Positions 11,101-25,400 of a stretch of DNA of 64,000 bases are shown here, piece by piece. Source of the stretch: Pythium myriotylum (lineage: Eukaryota; Oomycota; Peronosporomycetes; Pythiales; Pythiaceae); contig JALJCQ010000004.1 of assembly GCA_023091665.1 (NCBI GenBank), positions 1,302,001 to 1,366,000 on the forward strand, written 5' to 3'. The notes under the pieces are model-generated. The model made no database searches, had not been told where the DNA came from, and was given only the letters and a program-made list of their open reading frames with translations. A program made the position numbers and the translations under genes. Each line of letters begins with the position of its first letter. The stretch's first letter is position 1.

Positions 11101-14100
11101 ACGGAGCGCGCAATGCTGCACGCCGAAACTCACTTTGGACTGGAAAACACCGATCATTTAGTGTGATCACGGAAGACTCGTACGATCCCCGAATTGCCGA
11201 GAATGCTCCACCAGTGCCACCACCGATTGCAACGGTTACTTTTGAGGAGCCACGTTACTCTTCTGCCGCAGCTGAGGCGTTGCTGATGGGGGGGTTTTCA
11301 GATTCTTACGAATCGTCCCAAACTCTGTTTGCAGCCAAGTCAACCTGGATTTCGATCAACGCAACGGAGCTGCACTTCATGACCGATGTTCATCGAGACT
11401 CAGAGCCCGAACACTCCGCGTTTCTTTTGTTTACGAGTGTGCAGTATTTCTCAGTACTAGACCATCGAAAGAAGTCGAATCATGGGTTGCTCCACGTCGG
11501 CGACGAGTTCCTAGCATTGAAGAACGGCGTCTTGACACCGTCGCGGATACGTGCAGATAGGCTAACAAACGGTGGTCCGTTCTTGGCGTTGAATATGTCA
11601 TATCGCGGTTCGAAAGTGTCACCAGGAGGATTCGTTCCCAAGGAGGGACTGGATGCAGACTTGGATGTATCAGGCTGGTTTATGCCACTCAGCCTATACG
11701 AGGTGATTTTTGAAGTGCTTGACGTCGTCAGTGTGTTCTGGAGAGATCCGTCAGCTACGCCTAACTCAAGTGAGGGGGTCGATGCGTCAGCGGGAACTGC
11801 GTGGTTTTCTGTGTCTTCGCTCAACATTCATATTCGAGCACGTATTGTCGAAGGGTACTTGGAAGATTCCCATTGTGTTGCGAAACTGTCGATAGAGGAC
11901 AGCGTCTTTGGTTTCAGAGCCGATCAAGTGTCGGAAACTGCGAAAGTCCACCTTGGGCCGACTGCATTGTACGTACTGACGGACGAGGTGGCGCTTCGCT
12001 TGGCCCAAGTTGAGAAGCTTTGGGTAGACTACGAGTTGAAGCTGCAAAGATCCATTTTCTCCGAGCTGCAACAACAAATGAAGTGCGAACTGTGCATGGA
12101 TGAGAACTCCAAAAAAGCGTTATGCCACCGCAGTATTGCGATGACGATTGGGCAAGTCAAGCTTGAAGCTGACCGCAGATTGGAACTACTGTTCGCGCTT
12201 ATCGAAGCGTTGACGGCGACAGAAGGAGATGCACAGATTGATCTCGACGGAATGTACAACGAGACTCTAGTTGACGAGCCCGATCATCCTCAACCAAGTG
12301 TTGGAAAGGGTGAGAGTCACGATTTACAGCGACGTGATTCATTCCGAAGAACATTCGAGGTCCAGCCGCTGTCGATCGATTGTCTCCCAACTGAGAGGTT
12401 ACAGTCAATGCAGATGCAGTTCGATGATCCAGACTTGCGCCCGATGTACGCACAATTCGGACGCCAGCATTCAGGACTTCCCCTTGTCTCCCCAGACATC
12501 AGAAGTCGTTTATCCTCAGCGACGACTGCTCACAACTGGCAGTCCCAAGATGGGTATGGAGGTTTCGAGCGCAGTGAGCGATCACGGTCAAAACCGGTAT
12601 CAGTTGTTGCTTTGCTCAACTACCAAGCCTATGTTGCAATATTACCGTTTGAAGGGCAAACGCGGTCAAGAATACTGTACAAACTGCGGCTTCGAGCAGG
12701 GCGAATTCATGACCGGGTGTCAGTGTCTTGCTCATCCATTGTTTTCGAGGTGATCAAGCGTAGCCTATCAGTCGTGGCCCTTGATACGTATATCCCCGTC
12801 ATGAACTTCTCAATTAGTGATGTGAAGATGCTCGCGATGACGCGATCCGAGTTCAGTGCCGATATGATCTTGGATGCAAACCTGGAAATATCTGCTCGTT
12901 ACTACAACAGTGCCCTCGCAGACTGGGAGCCGTTTGTTGAACCGTGGAGATCATACGCACAAGTAAAGAGTGATGAGGGTGAGTCTGGTACATCGGTCCA
13001 GCTAAGCGCGATGCAAAGGCTCAATGTTAACGTCACCGACGCTCTTATTCGCCTAATCGCAAGTATTGCCAAGAATCGAAAGAAGCAAGTAATGAACACC
13101 GAAAAGCGTACCCCAGCTGCTGTCGCGGCAGACGGAGAAGCGAAGAAAGAAGATGGACGTGTCTGTGTGCTAAACAACCTAGGTGCTCCAATTCGGCTCG
13201 CTAATTTGAACACTTCTCAACCGGGAATACTGCATGTTGAGGTCCGTGATGGATGGAGTTATCCAGGCTACACTCGCTTCCACGATGTAAGGGTCCAAGT
13301 CGTTTTATTGCCGTGGTGGCATCCGCGAGAATCCAAACGAGTTGAAAACATGAGGCACAAGTTCTCTCTTCCATACAGTGGAGCTCAATCAGGCGTTACT
13401 CCAATTCTCCGCTTGGATGTCGCCACTCTCGGAACAGGAAAGAGGAACTTCGTTTTCGACCAAGTGTCCAAACGTTACGTTGAGGTCGAAGATGATGATG
13501 CAGCCAATGATGAGATAGCAGGATCGACGCAGAATCTGATGAAGCAAAGATCCATTCCTCTTGTTTCACAGCTTGCGAGAGATGAAAGTCACGGATCGGC
13601 GGCAACACGGACAAAGTGGTGCTCAATCGGATCGGCCGAGATCAACCTCGTGGGTAGTGTTATGGGTTCTTTCGGATCGCGTGGGTCCAAGCTTGGGCGG
13701 TGGCACCGGCTCCGAGATGCTCGAGGGAATGTGACGGGCGAAATTTTCGTCTCACTCGATTTCATTCCATACGCGAAACCCCCGAGGGATTCTGGCGATG
13801 GTAAATCATCTGAACCTGACCAAGTAAAAGACGGGCAGTTTCTCGTTTTTGATCCTCTGAAGACACTGGCAGCAAAGGAACCGAAAGCCCCGACCACTTC
13901 ACGTCGAGGCCACAAACAGCGTCCAGCCTCTTCGAAACAAATTGTTCTTTCTCATGGGCTGCGTGCTTCATACGTCCCTCCGCTCGCGCTTGAAGTTGTG
14001 CTGGGATCTACGAGATGCAGTCTGTTATGCCCACTTCGTCGAGCCGGCAAATTCCTTGTTCAGGGGGACAGAGTCTTGGCGGAAGTCAAAGTCGCACAAC

Positions 14101-17100
14101 GTGATGAGTCTCGGCGAGTTCTCCTCCTAAGCTCTCCGGTGCAAGTCAAAAATGGTAACTGCCATCGACTTGTTTGTCGTTGATAATCAGGCTGATGAAA
14201 TTGTTTTGCTTAGCGACAAGTATCGATATGGAGCTCTGGACCTGTTCAACAGACGTGCGAATCGGCGATGTAAGTTTTCGCGTATGTAGTGTGATCATTG
14301 GCAAGCTTCACTTACGCATACTTTTCAGAGTGGCACTTTTGACGAGCCCAACAGACTTGTTCTTCCTGCAAAGAGCAATAAGATATCGATCCCGCTAAAC
14401 GCCATGTATGGTGATGACAAGCACTCCATCATCATAAAAGTGGAAGGGTGTAAGCCGACAGTCGTGGCTAACCTAGGTGAGCTCACAGCAGGTAATCGGA
14501 TCATTCCTCTAGAACCAGAGGAAGGTCTCGTGTCGGGTTTTTGTCTCTTCGTGAGTACGGCATCTTTCATGCGAAAGGTGTACAGGGAAGAACACCAAGA
14601 AATTTTGACCCGGGGAGGAGCAAGCGGCAGCTCAGTCAACGAAGGTGAATTACAGTCACAGTCTTATGCCACCAAGCACCAGATCTCCCTCCACGCATGC
14701 CTTGTTTTCGAGAACACTCTGCCTGTCCGAGTCCAGTACAAGGTCATTGTTCCAGTGAGCGGCATTGAGCATGACATCGTTCTGCGATCAGGAACACTAG
14801 CACCAGGGGAGGACGTCAATCTTCACGAGTTTCATCCAGAATCCAAGCTTCTCCTTCGTTTGCCTGAGATGGACTCGGTGTGGTCTAAACCTGTTGACGT
14901 CGGAGATTGCATGTATCGGGAAGGTATGGGCAAAGAAGCTAAGTCTCTACTAGGTGCAATGGGTTACTGGGTCCCCACCGTCGAGTTCTTTCCATCTCCG
15001 CAAAGTTCCGGAATCTCGTTTAAGGATGAAGATGTTGAGTCAAGGAAAGTGGTTGCTCGCCTTGACTACACAAACGCCGATGACGGCAGTCCTCGTGTGG
15101 TCTTATATTCATCCCTCTGGATTTACAACCAAAGCCACGTGCAAACGTTGGTTTTCCGATGCGCCGAGGTTGCGGACCGCTCTCAAGTGTCCGTACCACA
15201 GCTCTCACCGCATCGACCTATACCTCGACTGATGGACTGCCCAAGCCAGGCATTCGAAATTTGCACAAACATAGACTACGAGGTGTCAAGGTGGTCAGAG
15301 AAGATCCATTCGACTGTCGTCGGTATCCAAGCGCCGATTCCTCTGAAGTTTGCGAGTAACTTAGGTCCTAGGACCAAGTACGAACTCGGAATCTCAATTA
15401 CTCGCCCCCTTGGTCAGTTTCATCGAACAACCCAAGTAGTTGTCATGCCACGATTCGTTTTTGTGAACAAAACGCGGGCCTCCTTCAAAGTTTCGTCCCA
15501 CAGCAGAGACTCCGATCATGTTGTTGAGGTTCCTGCTGGTGATGATCGCACGCATGCAAGCGTGCCATTCGATTTCGATGCTGGTAATAATGCTCAACAG
15601 CGCCTCCTATACATTCGCATGGATCATCATGGAGCAGAATGGAGCGGACCATTCGCAGTTGATGAGGAAAAGGAGTTCCCTCTCAAACTTCAAGGGAATG
15701 TTGAATCAAGCTGGAAGAGAGATGATGACGATGTAGCACGTTATGCTCATGGCGGAGAGTATCACCGAAGTGCTTCAATCATGTATCGAGTGAAAGTGCG
15801 AATTCACAATGTCGGGCCGACGATGGTGGTGACACTCCTTCGTGATAACCCTGCAATGTTCGTGCTCCGAAATGAGTCGAGTTTCGATCTGTACGTGAAC
15901 CAGTTGAATATGTCAGAGGACACGGTCGTCGTTCGTTCACATGAGTTTGCCCCTTTTGCATGGTCAAAACCAGAAGGATCAAGGTGATGTTACTCTATTG
16001 CAGAACCTTGGTTGATTGTGATTTAACGGTGTTTTGGCCAGGCGTGTGTCATGTCGGGTTGGAATTCCTGGACAGAATCACCCTAAGGGATTCGGATCTA
16101 GGATCTATGATTTCAACAATCTAGATCGTGAGAAGAGTGTGGATGACATTCGTTTCTGGCTGCTCGGAAATCAGTTGCGGAAAATCACTGCCGATATGTC
16201 AGTTGAAGAGTCGTCTAGAGTATTGGTTTTTCGCGATCATACTTCGGAGCGACCACCCAGTTACGTGCTTGAAGTCAAGGTTGTTGCGGCACGCTTTTTC
16301 CATGAGCTGTCAATGAAAGATGAACCAACCGCGGAAATTTTGCTCGAGACTGACAACCACGCAGTAAGCCATTTGATTGTCGGTCTTCCACTTACGCGCT
16401 AACTCGCGTTGTGACTTCCTAGCCGGTTGCAGTCGAGTCGAAAGAGCTCCGCACAGCTCACGTGTACAGGTTTGATTCGGATAATGAGTTTTCGTCTGAG
16501 TCTCGACCAAGACGATTGGTCCTGAGCATTTTTCAGAATCATCGAATCACTACCCGAGACGATGTTGCGTCTGTGGGGATCAATGATGATAGCTTCATGA
16601 ATGCACATCTCGCCAGCGACATGCTCGCGCCGCCTTCGAGCCCGATGGCTGGTGGTGACGAATTTGGGCCTTTCGAGATGATGACGACCCCAGTTCCATC
16701 ACCACTTGGCCGAACCTACAGCAACAGCGCTCTCTTAGCTCGAAGACAGGCATTCCGTGTCGGTGATCCTGACGCATCATTCAATGATGGGCATCTACGT
16801 CTGAGCGACGCCGAAAGAGTAAGCAACTCGGACGTGACATCAGAAATCTCGGAAATCGCAGAGAATGCTGACGATGGACATCGAACACCTTCTGGTGTGG
16901 TGGAAATCAAGATTCCTCGCAAAGCGTGGAGCAAATTCGGCGTTGGCATGCGTCGGTCAATTGCATGGTCGCACAACAACATGGGACATGCGCTATACTC
17001 GATGGGTAGACTAGATGGCCACTGGTGGGAAATGCGGGATCCGGAATCTGGCGAGCTCGTCGGAGAAGTGCAAGTTGCGCTAAAGTTCCGAACGAACATG

Positions 17101-18534
17101 CGTGAGTTTACACACCCGACCGAAATCTTCAATGTGAGCGTGCAGATTCCAAGCGTGGGATTATCTTTCCTCCATAACGCGAGCTCTAGTCTTGTGGAAG
17201 TTGCGTACCTCTCTCTGCAACGACTCGGGCTCGTGTACTCATGTGTCGGTGAAAGCAGTGAAGTCGCGTGCTCGCTTGGGAATCTCCAGATGGACAATCA
17301 AATGGACTCGGAGGTTGTGCTTGGGCCGAAAGTGCACCGTGTAAAGGAAGGCGTATCGGTACGATTGCGTGATCGATGGAGAAGCTTCCGCAACTATCGG
17401 TATCGAGGTATCTATGAACAACTCGACACGAGTGGGTTGAGCTTCATCCAGTTTCGGATGCTTTGGAATTCGCATCTCAAAGCGGGAGACATCACCCACT
17501 ACGAACTCGTCGAGTTTATCATGCAGGAGCTCGAGATCTCTACGGATGAAAAGTTTGTCGTGAACCTCATCACTGTCTTCCAGGGTCTGGGCTCAATGGG
17601 AAGTCACCATACGTTTGACGAGATCGTGAACACACAACTCGATTATACTGGGAGCGGCGGGGGCGTGGATGATCGAGGTCCTGTCACTGATGGCGTTTAT
17701 ATAGAGGAGCTAAACGTCGAAGCGGTTCGAGTCAAGTTCAGCATGGAGCTTAACGGCGGTCGCCACATCAAGACACTCGGTCCTTCTGGCCGTCGGCTCG
17801 CAGTGTATCTCCCCGAATCAAACGTCAAGGACTTCCGTCTGTACTTCTCAAGCATGACGTACAATCATCTTTATGAGTCCAAGGCGAATATCATTGAGAA
17901 GATCACAAGACGCTACCAGCAGCAGGCGGTGATGCTTGTGCTCAGGGGTCTGTACACGGTGTCAGTGTATGCAAATCCATTCCGGATCGCGTATCGGCTA
18001 GGCCACGGAGTGCTCGAAGTAGTGCGCCTTCCAGCGCGAGGACTAGCATCTGGAAGCCCTGTGGAGCTTATCAGTGGTGCTTACCTTGGCGTGAGATCTC
18101 TGGCGATGAACACAATTAGCGCTGGATATGAGATTGTTGCTGGCGCGAGCGGGATCCTCGCAGCGTTAATCGGACCCCTGCTACCGGACAGTCGACGGCG
18201 CGGTTTTGAAGAGGAGATGCTCGGTTTCCAGCGTGCTGTCATTGAGGAAGTGGATTCGTTCGACGCCGCGGAAGAGCGAACTATGACCAAGTTGATTGTT
18301 CGTAAGCCGCGCGTGTTCGACCCCCACGGCATCGGGCTTTTGGCAGTGTATGGACCTGGTTCTGTGCCGTTGGAAGAACAGGACCGCATCGACTATCGCG
18401 CGGCTGTCGTTCTTCAGCAATGGTGGCGTCGGCATCGACGTGCGAACATGCTCTTCGCTGAGGCCCTGCGTCTCCGGCCCGACCTCATCCCAGAGGAGGG
18501 CGGATCGAGTCGATCCGAGTGTGTAGTGATGTAG
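8175..18534 (+). CDS. VPS13-family bridge-like lipid transfer protein with PDZ, IQ and PH insertions (5 exons)
   Basis: Exons are 8175-14154, 14214-14279 trimmed by its donor to 14214-14269, 14329-15983, 16042-16363 and 16423-18534; introns are 58-59 bp. The model totals 3374 aa. The N-terminus is a chorein domain (MLEGPLKSWICHFLGQYV, LENLTLKKS, PFRLKTGYIG), which in VPS13 proteins opens a lipid-conducting groove between membranes. Inserted in the N-terminal half are a PDZ domain (about 480-570), an IQ motif (about 836-858, MMQRFIRGAIVRRRR) and a PH domain (about 873-985, LMGWLYTRDD to ELEKWRACI). Beta-rich repeats of the VPS13 adaptor-binding type fill the middle. The last exon carries the conserved C-terminal segment (FYLYF-like FRLYFSSMTYNHLYESK, then PFRIAYRLGHG) and a final IQ-like helix. 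The expected role is bulk phospholipid transfer at organelle contacts. Confidence 0.9.
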
Positions 18535-18754
18535 GTGGAGACACAACTACACTGTATAGTAGTAGGTCGAAAGGTGTGGTCACGTGGAGTGGACCGACCA
18601 GCACCAGTTATAAGGAACTCGAAATCTATTTATTCCAAGCATCCATTGTCCGCATGTGTCAAGAATTCCATCCGCTTCGGACGTCGAGAATGTCGAAAAT
18701 CTCTTCTGCAAGATCGCGGCGCGCCATTCAGACGGTCCCGACCACCAACGAAAG

Positions 18755-19422
18755 ATGCTGATGCACGTGCTCAAGACCCGCGCGGCGGCGCGCGCGCCCG
18801 CCTTCCTGCAGCCGTTCGCGGCCTTCAGCGCGAGCGCCAAGAACCCGAGCGTCTTCTTCGACGTGGCCATCGGCGGCAAGTCCGCGGGCCGCCTCGTCTT
18901 CGAGCTGCGCAAGGACGTGGTGCCCAAGACGGCCGAGAACTTCCGCCAGCTCTGCACGGGCGAGGCCGGCGTGGGCAAGTCGGGCAAGCCGCTCCACTAC
19001 AAGGGCTCCACGTTCCACCGCATCATCCCCAACTTCATGTGCCAGGGCGGCGACTTCACGCACGGCACGGGCGTCGGCGGCGAGAGCATCTACGGCCACA
19101 AGTTCCCGGACGAGGACTTCTCGCTCAAGCACGAGGGCTACGGCGTGCTTTCGATGGCCAACGCCGGACCCAACACCAACGGCTCGCAGTTCTTTATCAC
19201 GACGGTCGACTGCCCGTGGCTCGATGGCGCCCATGTGGTCTTCGGCTCGCTTACCGAAGGCGCCGACGTGCTGCGCCAGCTCGAGGCCCAGGGAAGCTCC
19301 TCAGGCCGCACTCGGTGCGTCTTCGTGTGTATTGGTGCCTATTTGGTGTGTCGCTAACTGGTTCTTGTGTCTATGCTATCATCAGCGCGCCCGTGACGAT
19401 CGAGGACTGCGGCGAGTTGTAA
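18755..19422 (+). CDS. Cyclophilin-type peptidyl-prolyl cis-trans isomerase, probably mitochondrial (2 exons)
   Basis: Exons are 18755-19314 and 19386-19422 (71-bp intron), giving 198 aa. The short second exon restores the conserved end [11 protein letters not shown]. The core is a complete cyclophilin A fold: [45 protein letters not shown] in [12 protein letters not shown]. Catalytic Arg (FHRIIP), Phe and Gln (MCQGGDF) are present. About 30 residues precede the core, Arg/Ala-rich with no acidic residues ([15 protein letters not shown]), like a mitochondrial presequence. An in-frame ATG 99 bp upstream (18656) would add an acidic stretch and looks less likely. It lies 220 bp after VPS13, and its stop is 71 bp from the converging WDR90 stop. 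Confidence 0.92.
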
Positions 19423-19493
19423 ACCGGAAACGTCGTCAGCGGCCTGCCGCCTCCGTCACAGCAGTCTATGGAAAATACAAACCGTGTGATTGT

Positions 19494-22400
19494 TCACTCT
19501 CCACGTGGTGCAGGATTCGAGAAAGTCGGCTCTGCGAGCACGAGCCCTCGACCGGGCACCACGAGCACGAAGGGGCAATCTCGCGTCGAGATATATTCCA
19601 CCGCCCCAATGCCCAGGAGGTTTCTCACACGGTACACAGTTCGCGTGGCGAGGTCGACGAGAACAGGAGGGTCATCGCCAGCGCTGGTAACAGCGAGGTA
19701 CTCCTTGCCCCGCACTTGCCACCTTGCTAAGGTCCCGAAAGACGCTGGCACGGTTTCACCAGGGATCTCGATACGGTAGATTGGTGTTCGAGCTTGAAAG
19801 TCGCGGACTTCGAGCTGCCGCTTGGACTGTCCTTGGATGAAGTATATGAGCTGAGTGGATTCCGACGGGTGGAACATCACAGAAGGAGAGACGCTCGAGT
19901 CGAGGAGCCAGGAATCGCATGGCAAAATCTCGTCTTCCTTGTGCACGAGGTGGTCAGCCGCTGTGTCGTTGCCAAAATACACGAGTGCACCGACGATGCT
20001 GACGCTCTCGGAACGACGACTGGTCAGTCGGACGACCACGACGAAAGCATTGGTTGCTCCTGGTAGCTTCAAGTCTCGCTTGTTAGGAGTGCTGGTGGTG
20101 TGTAATGACTGCACGTCCACGCCCTCGAACGCGACATCCCAGTCCAAAGAGGTACCCGTCCCTGGAGAGCTGCGAAAGCCCCCGATCTGAGCTGGTGACG
20201 GAATGAAAATATATCTATAGTGGACTACACTCTCGCACCGCTTTGGATTATGGCGGTGATTCTTCGTCGTATCAGTTTCGTGGGGTGCTTGATAACCACT
20301 CCCGAGGAAATCAGACACGTCAAGAAGGATAAAACGTGATGGAGACGTTGTCCTGCCTGATTGAAACGACTTGGTCACGGCCAAAATACACGAAGGGCCG
20401 ATGAAACGAAGCTCCTGGAAGCCCCGCACAATGGTGTCCTTGGACGGTGAGCCTTTCCTACAGACTGATGACTTCGACATGAGCTCCTTTTGCTTGAGAT
20501 CACTCAGAAATTGAGCAGTTGGGGTTCCTTTCATCCCACCAGGCGACGGTCGGCTCCGTTGGAGATTCGGCAACGAGCACTGGAGCACAAGGCGCTGGTC
20601 GTGAAGGTCATAAATCCTAAGCGAGCTGTCGTCGTAACCAGCAACAACATTATTCGAGTCAAACACACTGACTGAAAAGCACGAGCAGAGTGTAGACGGA
20701 AGCTGAAGCCGGGCAATCTCTCGACCGATCCTGGGCTCCCAACACTGGATCGCTCGACGATCACCTGTCATCGTCAGCAACAATGACCCATCAAGCCCTA
20801 GCGTGGTACACGAGGTACCGGTGCGAGTAGTAGACCCCAGGGTTGGGGAAGAATGCAGCATCTGCCTATGCTGCGAGCGGAAGTTCACTACGAAAGCAGT
20901 ACCATTTATGGCGATGACAACACCAATCTCGCTCCAGGGATCGGTTATCACTCGTAAGATTCGCTCCTCTCTCAGCATCAAAACATTGGAGCACGAGAGT
21001 CTTGCCGTTCGTTTTAGCTGGTTCCAGTCAATAGCTGCCACACGAGTCCTCAACGAGGTGAAGCAAGATCGAGTAGGAAGGTCGAAGACTGCGATCTCGC
21101 CTGTACTGAGCGAAGCTATTAGCGCTTGCCAGTTGTTGGTTCCAATCCATTGAATGCTGAGGATGCTGGTCCTAAGGGTCGGAAGTATGAGTTGCATCAC
21201 GTGCATTAGCCGCTCTTCGTCTAGATCGAAAAAATATGCATAGGAGGTGCTGTCGACGGCAACAGCAAAACGGCACCTCTCAGTCCGATTCTGAAGGGAA
21301 AGATTGTCGTCACGAAAGCAGAATAAATGGGGATTTGACGGTAACGCGATGTCCAACACTGGCTCGAGTGGGAGGGCAACAGTGGACAACTCAAATGGAG
21401 GCACACGAAGACGCAGGAGGGGCGCGGACCCATTTGGAACCACACACAAAAACTCGCGCGAAGATTGACTCAGCACACAAGTCACAATTGACGGCTCTGA
21501 AAGGATTACATGCCAAGTAGCGCTTGATTTGCCTGTTACGTCCAATACAATCACACGCGAGCCTTCATGATTCTCTCCACTAAGGCATAGCAGGGAGCTG
21601 TCAATGCTAAACTCGATCGCTTGGAGCGAACAAAGCTGCTCCGAGAGCTCGAATTCAGACGTTTTGAGTAAGAATTCGACTTCTTCACCATCATCCACTT
21701 GGTTGTCTCGTCGCAATCCTCGAAGGTTCCCGATCAAAACAGCTTTCTTCGACGCAGGAACGATTGCAACTGCATCATGAGTTGGAGAGAGCACGATATG
21801 TTCGGCAATATCACTGAGATTAGTGAAGTACTGCTCGCCCGACTCTACTTTTTCAACAACAACAATTCGTCCATCACCCACAGAATAAATGACACATCCG
21901 AGGACCGGTGACCACGCGAAGCAAGTTGGCATAGTCTCAGATAAAGCTGGAACAACTCTCTTCCAATCAATGTTAAGAGTCCTCAATGACATCTTCAGGG
22001 TTACAGATTCCATCACCTGAGGCGCCACCTCGCCAACAGCAGTCCACCCATCGTCTTGGGATCTCTCTGACTTCGTTTTGTGACTAAAATCATCGAGCGG
22101 CAGTTCGAAGTTTGCTCGATTATCAAGCCCGGAACTCTGTTCTACTGCTCCATCTGGATGCGCAGCTACACTTCCTAGATCAGCTTCCGGATGAGGATCT
22201 GGCAACTTGGATGTGTCACCGCGGAATTTCCACACAAAGACGGCTTGGGTGCTGTCCGATACTGCGATGATGTAAGTGCCATCATCCGAGAATGACAACC
22301 TACGCACGAGACCATCGCCGGCGTGAAGAAGGAATGTTTGATGCATGCGCTGGAACTTGTGCTTACCAAACTCGCACTGCCACACTCGCACTGAGCCGTC

Positions 22401-25400
22401 ACTCCCTCCCGTCGCTATGTACTTGAGATTGGGACTAAGAGCAACACTTGAGATGCCTTGCTGTCCCAGAAGCGGCATCGACTGTAGGACTGCACCGAAC
22501 GCAACGGCTGTGGTGTGGTTCTCGGAGAGTGAGAAGACGTAGGCGCGATCAGCGCAAGATATCGCGATGAGCTCTTGGGAGTTCCAGGAAATGGCGATGT
22601 GAACTAACTCCACACCATCCCCCATTCGATCCATAGAATTGGGATGCCTTGGTCCTGGTGGCTTCAACACTTTCATAACACACAGGGAGACTGCGTCCAA
22701 AAGCAATACGCTCTTCTTTCCTTGATGGATCACTGCGAGAAATCGACCGTCTCGACTCATACATAGTTTACCAATTGTGACGTCCATGTCAGCAATCAAC
22801 ATTTTTATGGGTGCGTAACCCTGAGTAACATCGTGCATGCAGATTTGCTGGCCAGCAGCAGACGTGTAAAGCGTTTTCGCGTTGCTCTGGTACTGAATAT
22901 CGCATAGAGGGCTCTGGTGCTGCTGGAACTCGAACAGTACATGCGGTTGGACGGAGCTCGCATTTTTATTGTTCGTGTGTTCATCTCCTAAGGAGAATAT
23001 ACGCGAAGAGCCCGACTGAAAACCGACCGCAATTGTAACTGGGGACTGATTGAACATCGGCATCGGGGATAAACACGTCACAACGTCGCGAGAGACGTCA
23101 AACTCCATCGTCTGCGTACCTGTCGCAACGTCCCACACGCGCATCGTTCCATCACTTGCACTAGTTGCCAGTGAGCCACCTGGAAAGGCTGCCAACGCGT
23201 GGATAGATCGCGAATGAGAGCGCAAAACCGTGCGATAACGCTTGTCGGCAAGATGGAGAATTCCGATCGCTCCGGTACTTGTCCCCACTGTTACGCGCAT
23301 TCCATCACTCGACACATCAACACTCTTGACGGGTGCTTCGTGCTCAGCTTCTAAGAAAAAATCGCTGAAATCCAGTGGCCACACCCGGAGGAACTTATCT
23401 TCAGACCCCGTCACACAGAATCCCTCATTGATACAAATGGAGTGGATGGCTGCATCATGGAGCTTATACACGCAGATGACGTCGCGCGTGTCGTAGTTGA
23501 TCACGAGCATCGTACCTACGCTAGACGAAACGAAAAGCGGACGCAGTCGCGGAAGATTTGATGGAAACTGAGAGTACATAGCATCAAATGCGAGGTCCGT
23601 GAAAATTGTTCCACGAGAATACTCCTTCAGAATCACAGGCGAGCCAGATAGATGGCTGCGAGTATGGTTCACGCGCCAGAATCGAATGCTCTCTTTGCCG
23701 CAAGAAATGAGCTGATCACTCTCGTACTGCGAAAAGGCAATTGCGTGGATGTGATAATCGCAAGTTTGCCGCGCCCGAAGCACTAGCATTCTTGGCCCTG
23801 CTACTGTTGAGGGAAGAAGGCTACTGCAGTCGTATACGAAGATTTGAGTGCGTCCATGGTCATCACTAGTGACACAGCAGAACCAAGTGCTGTCTTTTGC
23901 GAACGCGAGAGCGTGGACAGTCTTCGCTGGAAGTTTTGTCACGACAAGGCATTCACCCCGTCCATTCTGAAAATCCCAAATCCGTACCACACTCTGCGGG
24001 GTGTTCTGGGCAGACGCAAGCAACGTTCCGTCGCGGGAGATTTCAAGGGCACAAATCTCACCAGTGTGACCTACCAAAAAGGCTTCTCGATCGTCCGTCA
24101 ATATTTCTCCACACGCGCTGTTGACGGTAGCCCGATCAGAAACAGAAGCAAGCTTCTGGTCGTGCGCCTCGATGGCCGGGGCCACATCGTACTTCAATCT
24201 ACCACCACTCTCCGATGTAAACTCGCGGAGGATGATCGTTGAGTGGCTTGTGTACACACACGCGGGAGCGTCTGGAATCCACCGTAGCGACTTCGGAAAT
24301 CCGGTCGAGAAACCAATGATCCTCGATAGGGAAAGTATCGGGTCCGGCCAGTCTGATTGTTCCGACTTTAAATACTGCCGCGGAGAGAACAACGAGGAAG
24401 CAAAGCGCTCGTCGCTCTGTTTTGGACCATGGCTTCGACGACGCGGGGATGGAACAGTGAGGCCAGCAGCGCGCATTATTTGGTCGGCCCTGGACAGCAC
24501 GTCTTCGCGGTCTCGAATCAGGCTAATATTGCGCGTGGCTGGAGATTGTGGCATGTCAATAGCGTCGACAAGATTGGGTTGCGTTGGCGAGTCCTCTGGA
24601 GAGGAAAAAGCTGCATCATTTTGCGCTTGGACGGACACCATGGCGTGAACGGCCGCGACGCTATCACATTGAACATCCTGTTTGTCGTCCTCTCGGGTGG
24701 GCTTACCTTCATGTTGACGTCGTTGAAGTTTAGCAGAATCCGTTTGAAGTGGCTTGAGGACATCTAAGGCTGCTGGAAGCAACACCCACTCGCACTGTCC
24801 ATATTGATTCTCGGCGATACTGGGTAGAGCAACACTTGAAGGAATGTTCTCTTGGGTAAAGCACGTGGAGGTCGTAAAGACGTTCCGCAGATTTACAGAG
24901 GCACATATTGTTACGGCTTTGAGATACCTATACGTCTCGCGAGAGTATCCGTTGAAGCCGTGGAGACGAAGCATCTCAATCACGTCAACGACAATTGTTG
25001 TCCATTTCTCGCTGATTCTACACACATCGGCAATCATGCGCGTGCTGTTACGTTCTGTCTGACAGCAAAATGCTTACTTTAGAGGTACACGTAGAACAGT
25101 GCCAGAGCTTCGCAGCGATGGGTACATAGAGCTTAAGGAAAAGCGTAGTACCGTCTTCTTGGTCGTGAGCAAGTCAAGGTGCATCGTGGCATGCTGTCCC
25201 TTAGTGCGACGCAGCTACGCGTGACTCTGTAAGGAAACGGGTCTACAGTGACGGATTCATTCGCTTTGTACCTGAATGTAAACATATCTTCCTGTCAATC
25301 CAAGTCCTTGGTTGCTCTGGGAAGCCTCACGAGGAAATCGAACGTAATTTGCTGAAGCGATCGCACCCCTTATCCTGAACACGTTCTTGTGAATGTGGGG

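Noticed and set aside
14155..14213. Possible frameshift in VPS13: a +1 frame here reads a protein-like TAIDLFVVDNQADEIVLL stretch
   Set aside because: A GT-AG intron of 59 bp, like its neighbours, joins the flanking exons in phase and gives the expected VPS13 pattern (VKNATSIDMELWTC). The +1 frame soon meets a stop and cannot join the next exon in phase.
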